Origin: a virus
Virus record (IMG/VR): IMGVR_UViG_3300009001_002103
Span: 1-30,031 of that record
Direction: 5' to 3' (one strand)
DNA length: 30,031 nt
Below the pieces are notes generated by a model. It was given only the letters and a program-made list of their open reading frames with translations. It searched no databases and was not told the DNA's origin. Every line of letters starts with the position of its first letter. Positions within the stretch are counted from its first letter, which is position 1. Shown piece after piece: positions 9,242 to 18,206 of the stretch. The position numbers were made by a program, and so were the translations under genes.

Positions 9242-10163
9242 TTTAGGAACAAGTCCAAATAAGGGCGACGGAGATCCGCTACGCACAGCATTCGACAAAG
9301 TCAACGATAACTTTGATGAATTATATCTTGCTTTAGGAAATCCTTCCGGAGCAACAACAGATGTTTTGCCAAACACTAACGGTACTATAAATTTAGGTAG
9401 TGCAGATAAAGCGTGGGCAGACTTACATGTTGCAGACTTTATCTACTTAAATGGTGCTAGAATCGAAGTTACAGCAGGAGGCGCATTACTTGTAAATGGT
9501 GGCGCACCTGCAGAAGTACAAGATACTGTAGGCAGTGTATTTGGCGACGATTCAACACTACTTGTAGATGGTGTTAATTCGCAAATTGTTGGAGATTATT
9601 ACGGAACACTCAGAAACCAAAATTGGATGGCAGCATATGATGGATTTCTAACTATTGCAAATGGTGGCTCTACTGGTCCAGGACCTATTCAAATTGTAGC
9701 ATCAGCAAATTTAGATCTTTCTGCAGGCGCGGGACAAGTAATTAATGCAAATAGAAATATTGTAGCAGCAGAAGGTGTAACTGGCGATGTAACTGGTAAC
9801 GTTTCGGGTAATATTACAGGTGATGTCAAAGGTAGCGTGTTTGGCGACGATAGTACACTATTAGTTGACGCAGTAAATAGCGTTATACCTAAAGCAGTAG
9901 TAGAAGATAGTGCAAATTGGGACACAGCGTACAGCTGGGGAGACCATAGTGTTGCAGGTTACTTAACTACATTTACAGAAACAGATCCTATAGTAGGTGC
10001 TGTCAACGGTATTGTAAAAGCAGACGGCGCAGGCAATATTACAGCAGCAGTTGCAGGAACTGATTATATTGTTTCTGAAACAATTGACTTGGCAACACTT
10101 AAAACAGAAGTAGCAGCAAGTGTAGATTTTACAGACTTCCAAACTAGGATAGCGGCGCTTTAA
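9222..10163 (+). CDS. Tail-fiber-like protein with GDDSTLLVD repeats
   Basis: I start this gene at the ATG at 9222 because GGAG at 9212-9215 is well placed and the product then begins MAKQIIDLG, matching the start of the giant fiber (MARQQVDIG). A TTG 12 bases upstream is less likely. The product has 313 residues. The N-terminus carries the same adaptor-like motif (GDGDPLRTAFDKVNDNFDEL). Two copies of a GSVFGDDSTLLVD unit occur at 9531 and 9831. The second is followed by NWDTAYSWGDHSVAGYL, a recurrent tail-fiber motif. A Gly-rich run of TGDVTGNVSGNITGDV precedes it. The protein ends LKTEVAASVDFTDFQTRIAAL, which resembles the end of the next gene's product. It is probably a fiber or receptor-contact protein; no receptor can be deduced. 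Confidence 0.8.
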   Translation: MAKQIIDLGTSPNKGDGDPLRTAFDKVNDNFDELYLALGNPSGATTDVLPNTNGTINLGSADKAWADLHVADFIYLNGARIEVTAGGALLVNGGAPAEVQDTVGSVFGDDSTLLVDGVNSQIVGDYYGTLRNQNWMAAYDGFLTIANGGSTGPGPIQIVASANLDLSAGAGQVINANRNIVAAEGVTGDVTGNVSGNITGDVKGSVFGDDSTLLVDAVNSVIPKAVVEDSANWDTAYSWGDHSVAGYLTTFTETDPIVGAVNGIVKADGAGNITAAVAGTDYIVSETIDLATLKTEVAASVDFTDFQTRIAAL

Positions 10164-12648
10164 GCAGATACGATAAATATATTAAATAACAGGATTTATA
10201 AGAATGGCAAATAGATTTCCACTAATACTAGACACAACAGATGGTAATAAAATTAAAGAATTGCCAGACGGAGATAATCTTGATTTAACTAACAGTAGCA
10301 TAACAAGTGTTAACGATATTACATCAGCTGGTACAATAAGCACACAAGAACTTCTTGTTAGAGGTAATACTGTTGCTCCTGTTGAATTTTCTGATCTAGT
10401 AGACACTCCAGACAATTTTACAGGCTCTGCAAATTATTTTGTAAAAGTTAATGCGGCAGGCACCGGCATAGAATTTAGACCGTTGAGCGATATTGGTAAT
10501 ATCGATGTTGAAGGTATTAATATAAGTGGTGATATTATTCCTACTGATAACGGATCGCAAAATATAGGAAGTGACGATTTTAAATTTAATAAAATTAGAG
10601 TTCAGCAATTAGCCGGTAATCTTGTTGATACAACCGGAAGTGTTGTTTTTGATTATGATACAGGTAAAATAACTTATGCAGCACTACAAGGCGCTCCTCA
10701 ATTTTTATCTGAATTTACAGACGATGTTGGATATTTAAGAACTGCTGATTTAGATGACACTCTAGGTACGTTATTCGGTTCAGAACCTTTTGTTTCAGAT
10801 CTTAAAGGTAGTGTTGTTGCTGACGATTCTACCGTTATAATCGATGGAGTAGCAGGACTTGTTGTTGGTGATATACAAAACGATTTTACTCAATCTAATG
10901 AAATTGTTGTTGGTGACTTAACAGTTACAAATGTGGATGTTAACGGAACATTTGTTTTTAGTGGTGCTCAAGCAGTCGGATTAACCATTCAAGATAGTAT
11001 AACAGGTGTAGGTGGACTTGTACTAACAACTAATGGATCATTATTACAAGAACTTATTAACATTTCTCCAGCACTAGCAGACGGTGAAGTTAATATTGAT
11101 GCAAATAAAATTAGATTACTAGGTGATGTTTCAGAACCTATTACAGCTAGTGGCGGATTTGTAGGCGACCTTACTGGTTCTGTTGTATCGGATAACAGTA
11201 CAGTTATTATAGACGGCGTTGCCGGAAAAATTGTAGCACCAAATGTAACAGGTACAGCAACATTTGAAGATAATGTAATTGTTGTAGGAAACCTAACAGT
11301 ACAAGGTTCGACTACTAGTGTAGAAACAACTAATACAACCATCACTGATAATATTATTACACTTAATGATGGTGAAACTGGTGCAGGAGTATCATTAGGA
11401 ACAGCAGGAATTGAGATCGATCGTGGTACCAATCCTAACGTATCTTTTGTTTGGAGTGAAGCTGATAGTTATTTTACTACAGAAACAAATAATTTAAATG
11501 GGAACATTGTTTCTGCAACAACTCGTTTTGAAGGTGCGCTTACAGGTAATGTAACTGGCGATGTAACAGGTGACCTAACTGGTGATTCTGCAGGTACACA
11601 CACAGGACCTGTAGTAGGCATAGTGACAGGTTACTTGATTGGTGACATGACAGGTTCTGTATTTGCCGATGATAGTACAGTTATAGTAGATGCTGTTAAT
11701 AACTCTATAAATGCTACAACCGCAGATCTTCCAATTATAATTGGTGGACAAATCAATCCATCAGATGGCGGCACAATATCTTTGGGCGGATCGTTTGGCA
11801 GTGTAAGCTATAATGATAGTTCTGGTAATATACAAATTGCAACAACAGGTACAACTAGTATAATTGGTGCTGCTTCGGGTGCTATTAACATCGGAACAAG
11901 CACAAGTGGAACAGTAACTATCGGTAATGGTACTAACACTATAGATATTAATACTGGTTCAACTTTAGATTTATCAGGAGTTACAGTTACAGGCGCAACA
12001 TTTAATCTATCAGGTGATATCGACAACTCGGCTGAACTTGATATAGGTGGAACTAATGCTACTGCTGTTAATATTGGTAGGGCAGGAATTACAACAACAA
12101 TAAACGGTACTGTAAGTTTTGCAAGTGCTCTTATTGCAAATAATATTACAGCAGACGACAGTATACAAATTACAACAGCAGTTGGGTCTAATAATGCAAT
12201 TACAATTAGGCCTCAAGGTACTAATAATTCTATTAACTTAACTTCAGATACAATTAATATTAATGGAACTGTAGGTACTTCATTTACAGTAAATGGCGTC
12301 ATAACTGGTGACATTAAAGGTAGTATTTTTGCAGACGATTCAACATTACTTGTAGATAGTGTAAATGGGATTATACCTAAAGCAAATATACAAGATAGCA
12401 CTAATTGGGATACAGCACACGGATGGGGAGATCATGCAGGCGCTGGATATTTAACTAGTGTAGCATTTGGCGATCTTACGTCAACACCTTCAACGCTTGC
12501 AGGTTACGGTATTATCGATGCTGCAACATCAGCACAAGGTGCTCTTGCAGATAGTGCTTTACAAGAAGGCGACAAATTTGATGTGATAGGTTCTGTTTTT
12601 GCAGACGATTCAACTGTTCTTGTTGATGCACTAACTGGGACTATACCA
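9531..12648 (+). repeat. Seven dispersed coding repeats GSVFADDSTxLVD in two adjacent fiber genes
   Basis: Units of about 20 codons begin at 9531, 9831, 10807, 11176, 11653, 12319 and 12589. The consensus is GSVFADDSTVLVDxVxGxI. Nucleotide sequences have diverged while the protein pattern is kept, so these are old duplications under selection and not recent copies. Two of the units (9831 and 12319) continue into the same longer module, ending with WDTA-x2-WGDH-x3-GYLT, in both genes. Confidence 0.8.
10171..10179 (+). promoter_or_regulatory. Late promoter CGATAAATA before the 845-residue fiber gene
   Basis: CGATAAATA lies between the stop of the previous fiber gene and the ATG at 10204, ending 24 bases before that ATG. 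It is identical to the sites at 13486, 17598 and 18968 and differs from the T4 late consensus only in the first base of TATAAATA. Confidence 0.6.
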
Positions 12649-12741
12649 GGTTATGTAAGTATTGAAGATCTAAAAACAGCATTACAAGATGGCGCTGGAG
12701 ACTATGCTGCATTTAAAGCATGGGTACTAGCAAATCTATAA
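10204..12741 (+). CDS. Tail-fiber-like protein with five DDST repeats, 845 residues
   Basis: The N-terminus MANRFPLILDTTDGNKIKEL is a signature I associate with T4-like cyanophage fiber proteins. It is followed by FSDLVDTPDNFTGSANYFVK, also seen in the giant fiber. Five units of the form GS(V/I)xx(D)DSTxx(V/I)D begin at 10807, 11176, 11653, 12319 and 12589. The fourth is followed by NWDTAHGWGDHAGAGYLT, parallel to the preceding gene. Between them are beta-rich, Thr/Gly/Asn-rich stretches (for example LTGNVTGDVTGDLTGDSAG), typical of extended trimeric fiber shafts. The C-terminus, IEDLKTALQDGAGDYAAFK, is similar to that of the previous protein. It has its own late-type promoter. Structural role likely; receptor specificity unknown. 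Confidence 0.8.
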   Translation: MANRFPLILDTTDGNKIKELPDGDNLDLTNSSITSVNDITSAGTISTQELLVRGNTVAPVEFSDLVDTPDNFTGSANYFVKVNAAGTGIEFRPLSDIGNIDVEGINISGDIIPTDNGSQNIGSDDFKFNKIRVQQLAGNLVDTTGSVVFDYDTGKITYAALQGAPQFLSEFTDDVGYLRTADLDDTLGTLFGSEPFVSDLKGSVVADDSTVIIDGVAGLVVGDIQNDFTQSNEIVVGDLTVTNVDVNGTFVFSGAQAVGLTIQDSITGVGGLVLTTNGSLLQELINISPALADGEVNIDANKIRLLGDVSEPITASGGFVGDLTGSVVSDNSTVIIDGVAGKIVAPNVTGTATFEDNVIVVGNLTVQGSTTSVETTNTTITDNIITLNDGETGAGVSLGTAGIEIDRGTNPNVSFVWSEADSYFTTETNNLNGNIVSATTRFEGALTGNVTGDVTGDLTGDSAGTHTGPVVGIVTGYLIGDMTGSVFADDSTVIVDAVNNSINATTADLPIIIGGQINPSDGGTISLGGSFGSVSYNDSSGNIQIATTGTTSIIGAASGAINIGTSTSGTVTIGNGTNTIDINTGSTLDLSGVTVTGATFNLSGDIDNSAELDIGGTNATAVNIGRAGITTTINGTVSFASALIANNITADDSIQITTAVGSNNAITIRPQGTNNSINLTSDTININGTVGTSFTVNGVITGDIKGSIFADDSTLLVDSVNGIIPKANIQDSTNWDTAHGWGDHAGAGYLTSVAFGDLTSTPSTLAGYGIIDAATSAQGALADSALQEGDKFDVIGSVFADDSTVLVDALTGTIPGYVSIEDLKTALQDGAGDYAAFKAWVLANL

Positions 12742-12752
12742 CGGAGATATAA

Positions 12753-13481
12753 ATGGCTATAGAATTAATTAACATAGGGCAAATAGCAAATGACGGAACA
12801 GGAGATGATCTCCGTGAAGCATTTATAAAAGTTAATGCAAACTTTGAAGATCTTGATCTTCGTGATAATGAAAAAACAACAGTTACTAATTTAGGATCTG
12901 GCGAGGGTATTTTTGATAATATTGTTAACTATGATATTAAATTAAAAAGTATTAGTGCAGGCGACGGAATTGGTATAGAAGCTACTCCTACTGGAGAAAT
13001 ACAAATATCAAATATAACAGAGTCATTTAACGAAATAATAGTAGAATCTAATAATCGTCAAGAGATGACATTATCTACAACCGATAGATTTAAATTATAT
13101 GCAGGTGTTGGTTTATCAACTAGTATAGATCCTGTTGCAAAAATTATGAGGATCGATAATACAAAGACTACTAGAGTAATACAAGACACAGACCCTACTC
13201 TAGGTGGCGATTTGGATGCAGATGCTCATAATATTTTAAGTGCTAACAACATTCAAGCAAATACTTTTACAGGTAATCTTATAGGTAATGTCACAGGTTT
13301 AATAAATGGCTACGATCCTTCTACTATTGCACCTTATTTTGACAATTATTTTGATTTTGGAGAAATGGGAAGAACAGTAAACGGTATTATCGATTGGCTT
13401 ATTGAAGATGCTGATGTAGATTTTGGAACATTCCCACTTCCTGATCCAAGGACAATTGATCTAGGCGCAATCGCAGATTAA
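12753..13481 (+). CDS. Short fiber-like protein with shared N-terminal adaptor motif
   Basis: The 242-residue protein opens with MAIELINIGQIANDGTGDDL followed by REAFIKVNANFEDLD, the third copy of the adaptor-like N-terminus in this block. A middle segment contains TDPTLGGDLDADAHNI, a pattern frequent in marine phage fiber proteins. The C-terminus (NGIIDWLIEDADVDFGTF then PDPRTIDLG) resembles endings I recall from T4-like cyanophage tail proteins. It lies 11 bases after the previous stop with an ACGGAG ribosome site, so it is probably co-transcribed from the promoter at 10171. A structural role is likely but the location on the tail is not resolved. Confidence 0.7.
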   Translation: MAIELINIGQIANDGTGDDLREAFIKVNANFEDLDLRDNEKTTVTNLGSGEGIFDNIVNYDIKLKSISAGDGIGIEATPTGEIQISNITESFNEIIVESNNRQEMTLSTTDRFKLYAGVGLSTSIDPVAKIMRIDNTKTTRVIQDTDPTLGGDLDADAHNILSANNIQANTFTGNLIGNVTGLINGYDPSTIAPYFDNYFDFGEMGRTVNGIIDWLIEDADVDFGTFPLPDPRTIDLGAIAD

Positions 13482-13485
13482 CGCT

Positions 13486-13494
13486 CGATAAATA
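13486..13494 (+). promoter_or_regulatory. Late promoter CGATAAATA before the Ig-like structural gene
   Basis: CGATAAATA begins five bases after the stop of the upstream gene and ends 22 bases before the ATG at 13517. The leader includes AAAAGGAAAA as ribosome binding site. Confidence 0.6.
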
Positions 13495-13516
13495 CTGTTA
13501 CAAAAGGAAAAACAAT

Positions 13517-16500
13517 ATGGCAGAACCTGGCAGTATTTGGACAGTTGGTACTGGATACAAAATTACAACTTTAATAGAAAGATCTACAGTAAGCATTCGC
13601 TTACCTTTAGTTTCTTATTTACAAAATCCTAGTGCTGAATTAATTTCGGGTTCTTTACCTCGTGGGTGTAGACTAGAAGGATTATACATAGTAGGAACTG
13701 CATACGAAGTTATTAGAGACACGTCATATAAATTTACAATACGTGTATATCATGAAGATATATTTGAAGATAGAACTTTAGAAATTGTTGTAAGTGGACC
13801 AGATGAACCAATTTGGTTAACAAATGAAGGATTGTTACCAGTAGGATCAAATGAACAACTTTTTATACTCGATAACTCAATAATAGACTATCAATTAATA
13901 GCAACAGATCCTGATATTTCTGCAGGAGACGAGTTAGAATATTTTATTGCAGAAGGAGATGGCCAATTACCGCCCGGTATATCTTTAACTGAAGATGGTA
14001 GACTTACCGGAATAGTTGAGCCTTTATTAGCATTAGATCAGCGAACAGAACGAGGTGGATACGATGCAGCACCATACGGAAATTTGCCTATAGATTTTGC
14101 AGCATTGTCTAATAATGGTTACGGAAGTTATTTTTACGATAGTGAAGTCTTTGATTTTAATACAACTACTAACCAGCCAAAAAAACTTAATAGATACTAT
14201 CCTTTCAGAGTAACTGTAACAGACGGTGACACTTTTACCACAAGAGAGTTTAAAATATATCTTGTCGGTGATGATTATTTAAAATCTGATAACACTCTAA
14301 TGCATGCAGGTACTGGCGTATTTACATCGGATGCAACAAATGTAAGAACACCAGTATGGCTTACACCTAATAATTTAGGTTATAAAAGAGCAGATAATTT
14401 TGTAATTTTACCAATCGAAACTATTGAAAACGATCAACTGGAAGGCATTGTACGTTATACACTAGAAGATATAAACAATGACGGTACACCTAGTGTTTTA
14501 CCTACAGGATTAAATTTAGATTATTCTACAGGAACAATTACAGGCTATTTGCCATACCAACCTGCTGTAGTAAAAGATCATAAATTTACACTACGTGCAA
14601 CAAGACTAACTTTTGATTTAGAAACTGTAGAAATATTTGGAACATATTATGAAGATGTTTTATTAGGAAATTCTAGTTTTAAAATTTATAAAACTGATTT
14701 AACAGGGTTAGATGACGGCGTTAACGACTTGTTAGCACTGAGAGGCAGACAAATTTTAATAAAAAATAGATTGTATAATGTTATAAACGTAGATGATTCT
14801 AATACAGACTATGATGTAATATTTTTAGATGAAACATTGGCTCCTGAAATAAGTTTAGTTGTTTCTCAAACAGCAAAAACAGGCCAGTCTTATTTTTTTG
14901 CTAATAGATTAGGATTAAAAGAAAAAGAAAAATATAAAAATAGAACATTAAAATTCTCAGAAACAGAAAAATACACAATTGGAAGTATTGTTCCTTACAT
15001 CGAATATGATGTTGTTCAAATCAGTCCGCAGAATAATCCAATATTTCCTTATTATGCACCTAGTAATATTGAAATAGGCGAAAGTTATTTTGTAGACGAC
15101 TATGTTATATACGACGAAAACTTAGGTGGTAATGGATTTATATATAAATGTGTTGAAGCACATACTACTGAAGCACAGATAGACGGCGACGGAGATTTTA
15201 TTTTAGATGCTAATGGTAATCAGCAAATAATATTTGAAGGTGCAAAATGGACACAAGTTGCAGAGACATTAGAAGAATTAAGTTTATCTAATAGGCTCAC
15301 AGTAACTAGGCAGGCAATACAAAGAGAATATGGCGGGCCGGTTTATATTACAGCTAAAGATGACAGAGTTTGGAATGTTAAACTACCTAGTACAAGTTTA
15401 ACAAGAATTAAGCAAAATATAAGTCAATTTTTTAAAGGTGCCGACAGTTCAGACTTTAGAATAGATTTAATAAGAGATAATGAAGATCGAATCGAATTAG
15501 ATATTAATTTACAAAGCAATCTAAATCAAGGAAGAAATATAGGTATTGCATTATTCCAAAAGGACTTTTTCAGTAAAAATATTGTTATATCAAATAGGGA
15601 CGAAGTAGATATACCAAGCTCAATAAAAACCTTTGAACTTAAAACAATTGGTGAAATAGATAGTACTATTGCTTGGATTACCGATAGTGATTTAGGTACT
15701 ATTGCAGCAAACTTACAAAGCACATTAAGTGTTAAGGCTGAAAGTACAGTACCTGATACAAAAATGATATATTCAATTGTAAGCGGTAAACTGCCAAATG
15801 GGATGTCTCTTACATATGACGGGGAAATTATAGGTGTTCCTAGACAATATCAAAATTCAGATGGCTCAGGTTTAACATATTTCGACGGTGATGCAACTTG
15901 GGATGGTGTATTTCCGGGAGATACGTCATTTGATAGACAATTTAAGTTTACGGTACAAGCAAGAGACAGATTTAATTACGCTACTCTAACAAGAGAATTT
16001 GTTTTAGTTGTAGAGGATAATGATAATACAAAGTATACTAAAATATATATGAAACCTATGCTAAAAGAAACAGAAAGAAGCTATTTGCAATCTTTTACTA
16101 GCAATTCAGATATATTTGAGCCAGAGAAAATCTATAGACCTCAAGACCCTGAATTTGGAATACAAACTGATTTAGAACTTTTAGTGTACTCTGGAATAGA
16201 AGCAAAGGATATAAACAATTTTGTTTCAGCTGCTGCAAAAAATCACAAAAGAAAGAAATATATTCTAGGAAGTTTACAATCTGCTTTTGCAAAATTGCCA
16301 GGCACAAATGATGTTATCTATGAAGTAGTTTATATTCCTGTAATAGATCCTGCTAATGCTTCAAAAGGAACAACAGCAAAATCTTTTAAAATAAACACTA
16401 CTAAAAAAATTACAGTAGACAGTATGCTTTATAATACAAAAGATGATGTTACTAAAACAGGAGCAGGATATGATGCACTACCTATTTACGGAAGAAATAC

Positions 16501-17038
16501 AGTAAAATTTATACAAATAGATAATAGCGAAATTGTAATAGAAACTAAAGATCAAACATTATCAGTTGATGCAGATGAAAGCGATTTTGAAATAGTAATC
16601 CGTAGTACCGATAATGTAACGATTGAATTACAAATAACAGATTCAGAGCCTTATAAAATACAACCTCAACCTATAAACACAATAAAAGTAGATTCTAATG
16701 CAATTAATATAAGTCAAAGTAAAGATAATTTGAAATATATTAGTAGCTTAGATAATATGAGAGATAACATATCAACTATTGGAAAAACTAAAAGAAGCTA
16801 CTTGCCTTTGTGGATGAGAACTCCGCAAGTAGGTTTACAAGAATTAGATTACATTCCTGCAATACCGTTATGCTATTGTAAACCAGGATATGCAGCAGAC
16901 ATAATTAGAAATCTTAACGGATACAATTTTGATCCTAAAAAACTTAACTACGACATAGATAGATATATTGTAAAGTCTGCAAATGATAAAGAAAATGAAA
17001 CTTTTATATTATTTGCAAATTATCAATTTAATGAATAA
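13517..17038 (+). CDS. Large Ig-like virion structural protein, 1173 residues
   Basis: At least four segments have the LPxGxxL...G-x-(I/L)-x-G signature of bacterial Ig-like (putative Ig/cadherin-like) folds: LPRGCRLEGLYIVGT near residue 45, LPPGISLTEDGRLTG near 150, LPTGLNLDYSTGTITG near 328 and LPNGMSLTYDGEIIG near 758. Such domains are common on the exposed surfaces of phage virions. The C-terminal 90 residues (from about SYLPLWMRTPQ) include AIPLCYCKPG and a conserved-looking DIDRYIV; I recall this ending from large structural proteins of T4-like cyanophages. There is no signal peptide or membrane segment. It has its own late-type promoter and is followed 11 bases later by the sulfotransferase-like gene. 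Structural assignment likely; its precise position is unknown. Confidence 0.75.
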   Translation: MAEPGSIWTVGTGYKITTLIERSTVSIRLPLVSYLQNPSAELISGSLPRGCRLEGLYIVGTAYEVIRDTSYKFTIRVYHEDIFEDRTLEIVVSGPDEPIWLTNEGLLPVGSNEQLFILDNSIIDYQLIATDPDISAGDELEYFIAEGDGQLPPGISLTEDGRLTGIVEPLLALDQRTERGGYDAAPYGNLPIDFAALSNNGYGSYFYDSEVFDFNTTTNQPKKLNRYYPFRVTVTDGDTFTTREFKIYLVGDDYLKSDNTLMHAGTGVFTSDATNVRTPVWLTPNNLGYKRADNFVILPIETIENDQLEGIVRYTLEDINNDGTPSVLPTGLNLDYSTGTITGYLPYQPAVVKDHKFTLRATRLTFDLETVEIFGTYYEDVLLGNSSFKIYKTDLTGLDDGVNDLLALRGRQILIKNRLYNVINVDDSNTDYDVIFLDETLAPEISLVVSQTAKTGQSYFFANRLGLKEKEKYKNRTLKFSETEKYTIGSIVPYIEYDVVQISPQNNPIFPYYAPSNIEIGESYFVDDYVIYDENLGGNGFIYKCVEAHTTEAQIDGDGDFILDANGNQQIIFEGAKWTQVAETLEELSLSNRLTVTRQAIQREYGGPVYITAKDDRVWNVKLPSTSLTRIKQNISQFFKGADSSDFRIDLIRDNEDRIELDINLQSNLNQGRNIGIALFQKDFFSKNIVISNRDEVDIPSSIKTFELKTIGEIDSTIAWITDSDLGTIAANLQSTLSVKAESTVPDTKMIYSIVSGKLPNGMSLTYDGEIIGVPRQYQNSDGSGLTYFDGDATWDGVFPGDTSFDRQFKFTVQARDRFNYATLTREFVLVVEDNDNTKYTKIYMKPMLKETERSYLQSFTSNSDIFEPEKIYRPQDPEFGIQTDLELLVYSGIEAKDINNFVSAAAKNHKRKKYILGSLQSAFAKLPGTNDVIYEVVYIPVIDPANASKGTTAKSFKINTTKKITVDSMLYNTKDDVTKTGAGYDALPIYGRNTVKFIQIDNSEIVIETKDQTLSVDADESDFEIVIRSTDNVTIELQITDSEPYKIQPQPINTIKVDSNAINISQSKDNLKYISSLDNMRDNISTIGKTKRSYLPLWMRTPQVGLQELDYIPAIPLCYCKPGYAADIIRNLNGYNFDPKKLNYDIDRYIVKSANDKENETFILFANYQFNE

Positions 17039-17049
17039 GGATTTAAAAC

Positions 17050-17577
17050 ATGTTTTTACGATCTACCGAAAATTATAGCGTATTATGTGCTCCGAGAAGT
17101 GGACACTTTAGTATGTACAATTACTTTGGATTGAACTATTTAACAGAACCAGATTCATCAGGAAAACGTAAATTAAGTTCTTCAGGTAACGTAGGAGAAT
17201 GGCTAAATTCTGAATCTAAAAATAAAATACTTGTTATTAGGAATCCTTATTCAAGATTACAGTCTGCAATTAAACATACAGAAAATATGAACAAAGGCGA
17301 TGATTGGACTAAAAGTCATTCAGGATTGTTTCTTGAACAGATTAGTTTTACAAAAGTTGACTTTGAAATTATTAAATTTGAAAAATACAACGACTACGTT
17401 ACAGAATACGGTCCACACGTAATTACTACACATTCTAATTGCAGAAATTGGCAACCAATGTTTGAACGCTATTATTCAAAAAAACAAATGGATGCAGAAT
17501 TTGCTGCTTATAGAAAAATTCTTTCTGAAAGAAAAGAGATTTCAGTAGATAAATGGAAAAAACTTACTTCAGAATAA
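17050..17577 (+). CDS. Small sulfotransferase-like protein
   Basis: The 175-residue protein has the two PAPS-binding signatures of sulfotransferases. PRSGHFS (residues 15-21, after a short beta strand) matches the 5'-phosphosulfate loop. VIRNPYSRLQSA (61-72) matches the 3'-phosphate motif, including the conserved Arg and Ser. Sulfotransferases move sulfate from PAPS to hydroxyl or amino groups of sugars, lipids or proteins in the cytoplasm or at membranes. Most family members are 220-300 residues, so this is a compact version with a short C-terminal part. It sits 11 bases after a virion gene and before another, apparently in the late block. Its target could be a virion glycan, a host surface molecule or a small metabolite; nothing in the sequence decides. 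No transmembrane segment is visible. Confidence 0.7.
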   Translation: MFLRSTENYSVLCAPRSGHFSMYNYFGLNYLTEPDSSGKRKLSSSGNVGEWLNSESKNKILVIRNPYSRLQSAIKHTENMNKGDDWTKSHSGLFLEQISFTKVDFEIIKFEKYNDYVTEYGPHVITTHSNCRNWQPMFERYYSKKQMDAEFAAYRKILSERKEISVDKWKKLTSE

Positions 17578-17597
17578 ATTATAATAGAAGCACTATA

Positions 17598-17606
17598 CGA
17601 TAAATA
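17598..17606 (+). promoter_or_regulatory. Late promoter CGATAAATA before the 193-residue tail protein
   Basis: CGATAAATA ends 18 bases before the ATG at 17625. The short leader contains AGAGGAAA as ribosome site. A TATAAT-like string at 17580-17585 lacks a -35 partner and is not called. Confidence 0.6.
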
Positions 17607-17624
17607 ATACAAAGAGGAAACATC

Positions 17625-18206
17625 ATGAGCAATATAGTAGCAACAACAATTGACGCAGCATATCCGGTAGCCGGGGTAGATAACGATACTCAAGGGTTTC
17701 GTGATAATTTCCAAATCATTAAAGATGGATTAACAACTGCCGCTACAGAAATTACTACACTAGAAGATAGCACTGCAAAACTAAATGCCGAGAATAACTT
17801 TAACGGTACACTTCTTACAAATGGCACACTTAATGCAAGCACCGAATCCTTTTCCTCTGTCGGTAATGTTTCATCAGAACAAGAAATTAGTTTTACTAAC
17901 GGAATGTATCAAAGTATTAGATTTGCTGAAGAAGCAGCCGGAACAACTATAAGTTTAACATTATCAAATTTCCCAGCAGATGGTGACAGGGTAGCCAAAT
18001 TTAGATTACAGTTTTTTGGTACAGAAGGTGAGCCTGTAACTGTAAATTTTTCAGCCCTAGGCGGAGCAACAATTTATAAATCTCCAAATTGGCCAGCAAA
18101 CTTTTTAGTAGACAGTCCAACTAATCCAATAATCGTAGACTTTTGGTCGTATGATGGCGGCAATTCTTATGTGTTTGGAGAATACTTAGGAAGGTTTGAA
18201 CCTTAA
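17625..18206 (+). CDS. Conserved tail-associated protein of marine T4-like phages
   Basis: The 193-residue protein begins MSNIVATTIDAAYPVAGVDN and continues DTQGFRDNFQIIKDGL, a start I recall from structural proteins of T4-like cyanophages. The GVDNDTQGFRDNFxxIKxxL stretch looks like a divergent form of the adaptor motif at the N-termini of the three fiber-like genes. The next 30 residues are likely helical, and the remainder is beta-rich with aromatic residues (PNWPANFLVD, DFWSYDGGNSYVFGEYLG), suggesting a compact globular C-terminal domain. It has its own late-type promoter. Its stop overlaps the next start by one base. A virion role is probable. Confidence 0.7.
   Translation: MSNIVATTIDAAYPVAGVDNDTQGFRDNFQIIKDGLTTAATEITTLEDSTAKLNAENNFNGTLLTNGTLNASTESFSSVGNVSSEQEISFTNGMYQSIRFAEEAAGTTISLTLSNFPADGDRVAKFRLQFFGTEGEPVTVNFSALGGATIYKSPNWPANFLVDSPTNPIIVDFWSYDGGNSYVFGEYLGRFEP

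Noticed and set aside
10989-11432. 147-codon open frame on the minus strand inside the 845-residue fiber gene
   Set aside because: It is low-complexity (Ser/Val/Pro/Thr-rich) antisense of a Thr/Gly/Asn-rich repeat gene, with no ribosome site and fully covered by a strong coding gene. Similar minus-strand frames at 9689, 10182, 11808 and 22782 were dismissed for the same reason.
9529-12650. Regularly recurring sequence blocks that might suggest a CRISPR-like array or tandem DNA repeats
   Set aside because: The spacing is irregular (about 270-980 bases), the DNA is diverged, and only the encoded GSVFADDST protein motif is kept. These are fiber domain repeats.
17580-17585. TATAAT string as a second sigma-70 promoter before the 193-residue tail gene
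   Set aside because: The expected -35 position holds only an A-run, while a CGATAAATA late site lies 13 bases further on.
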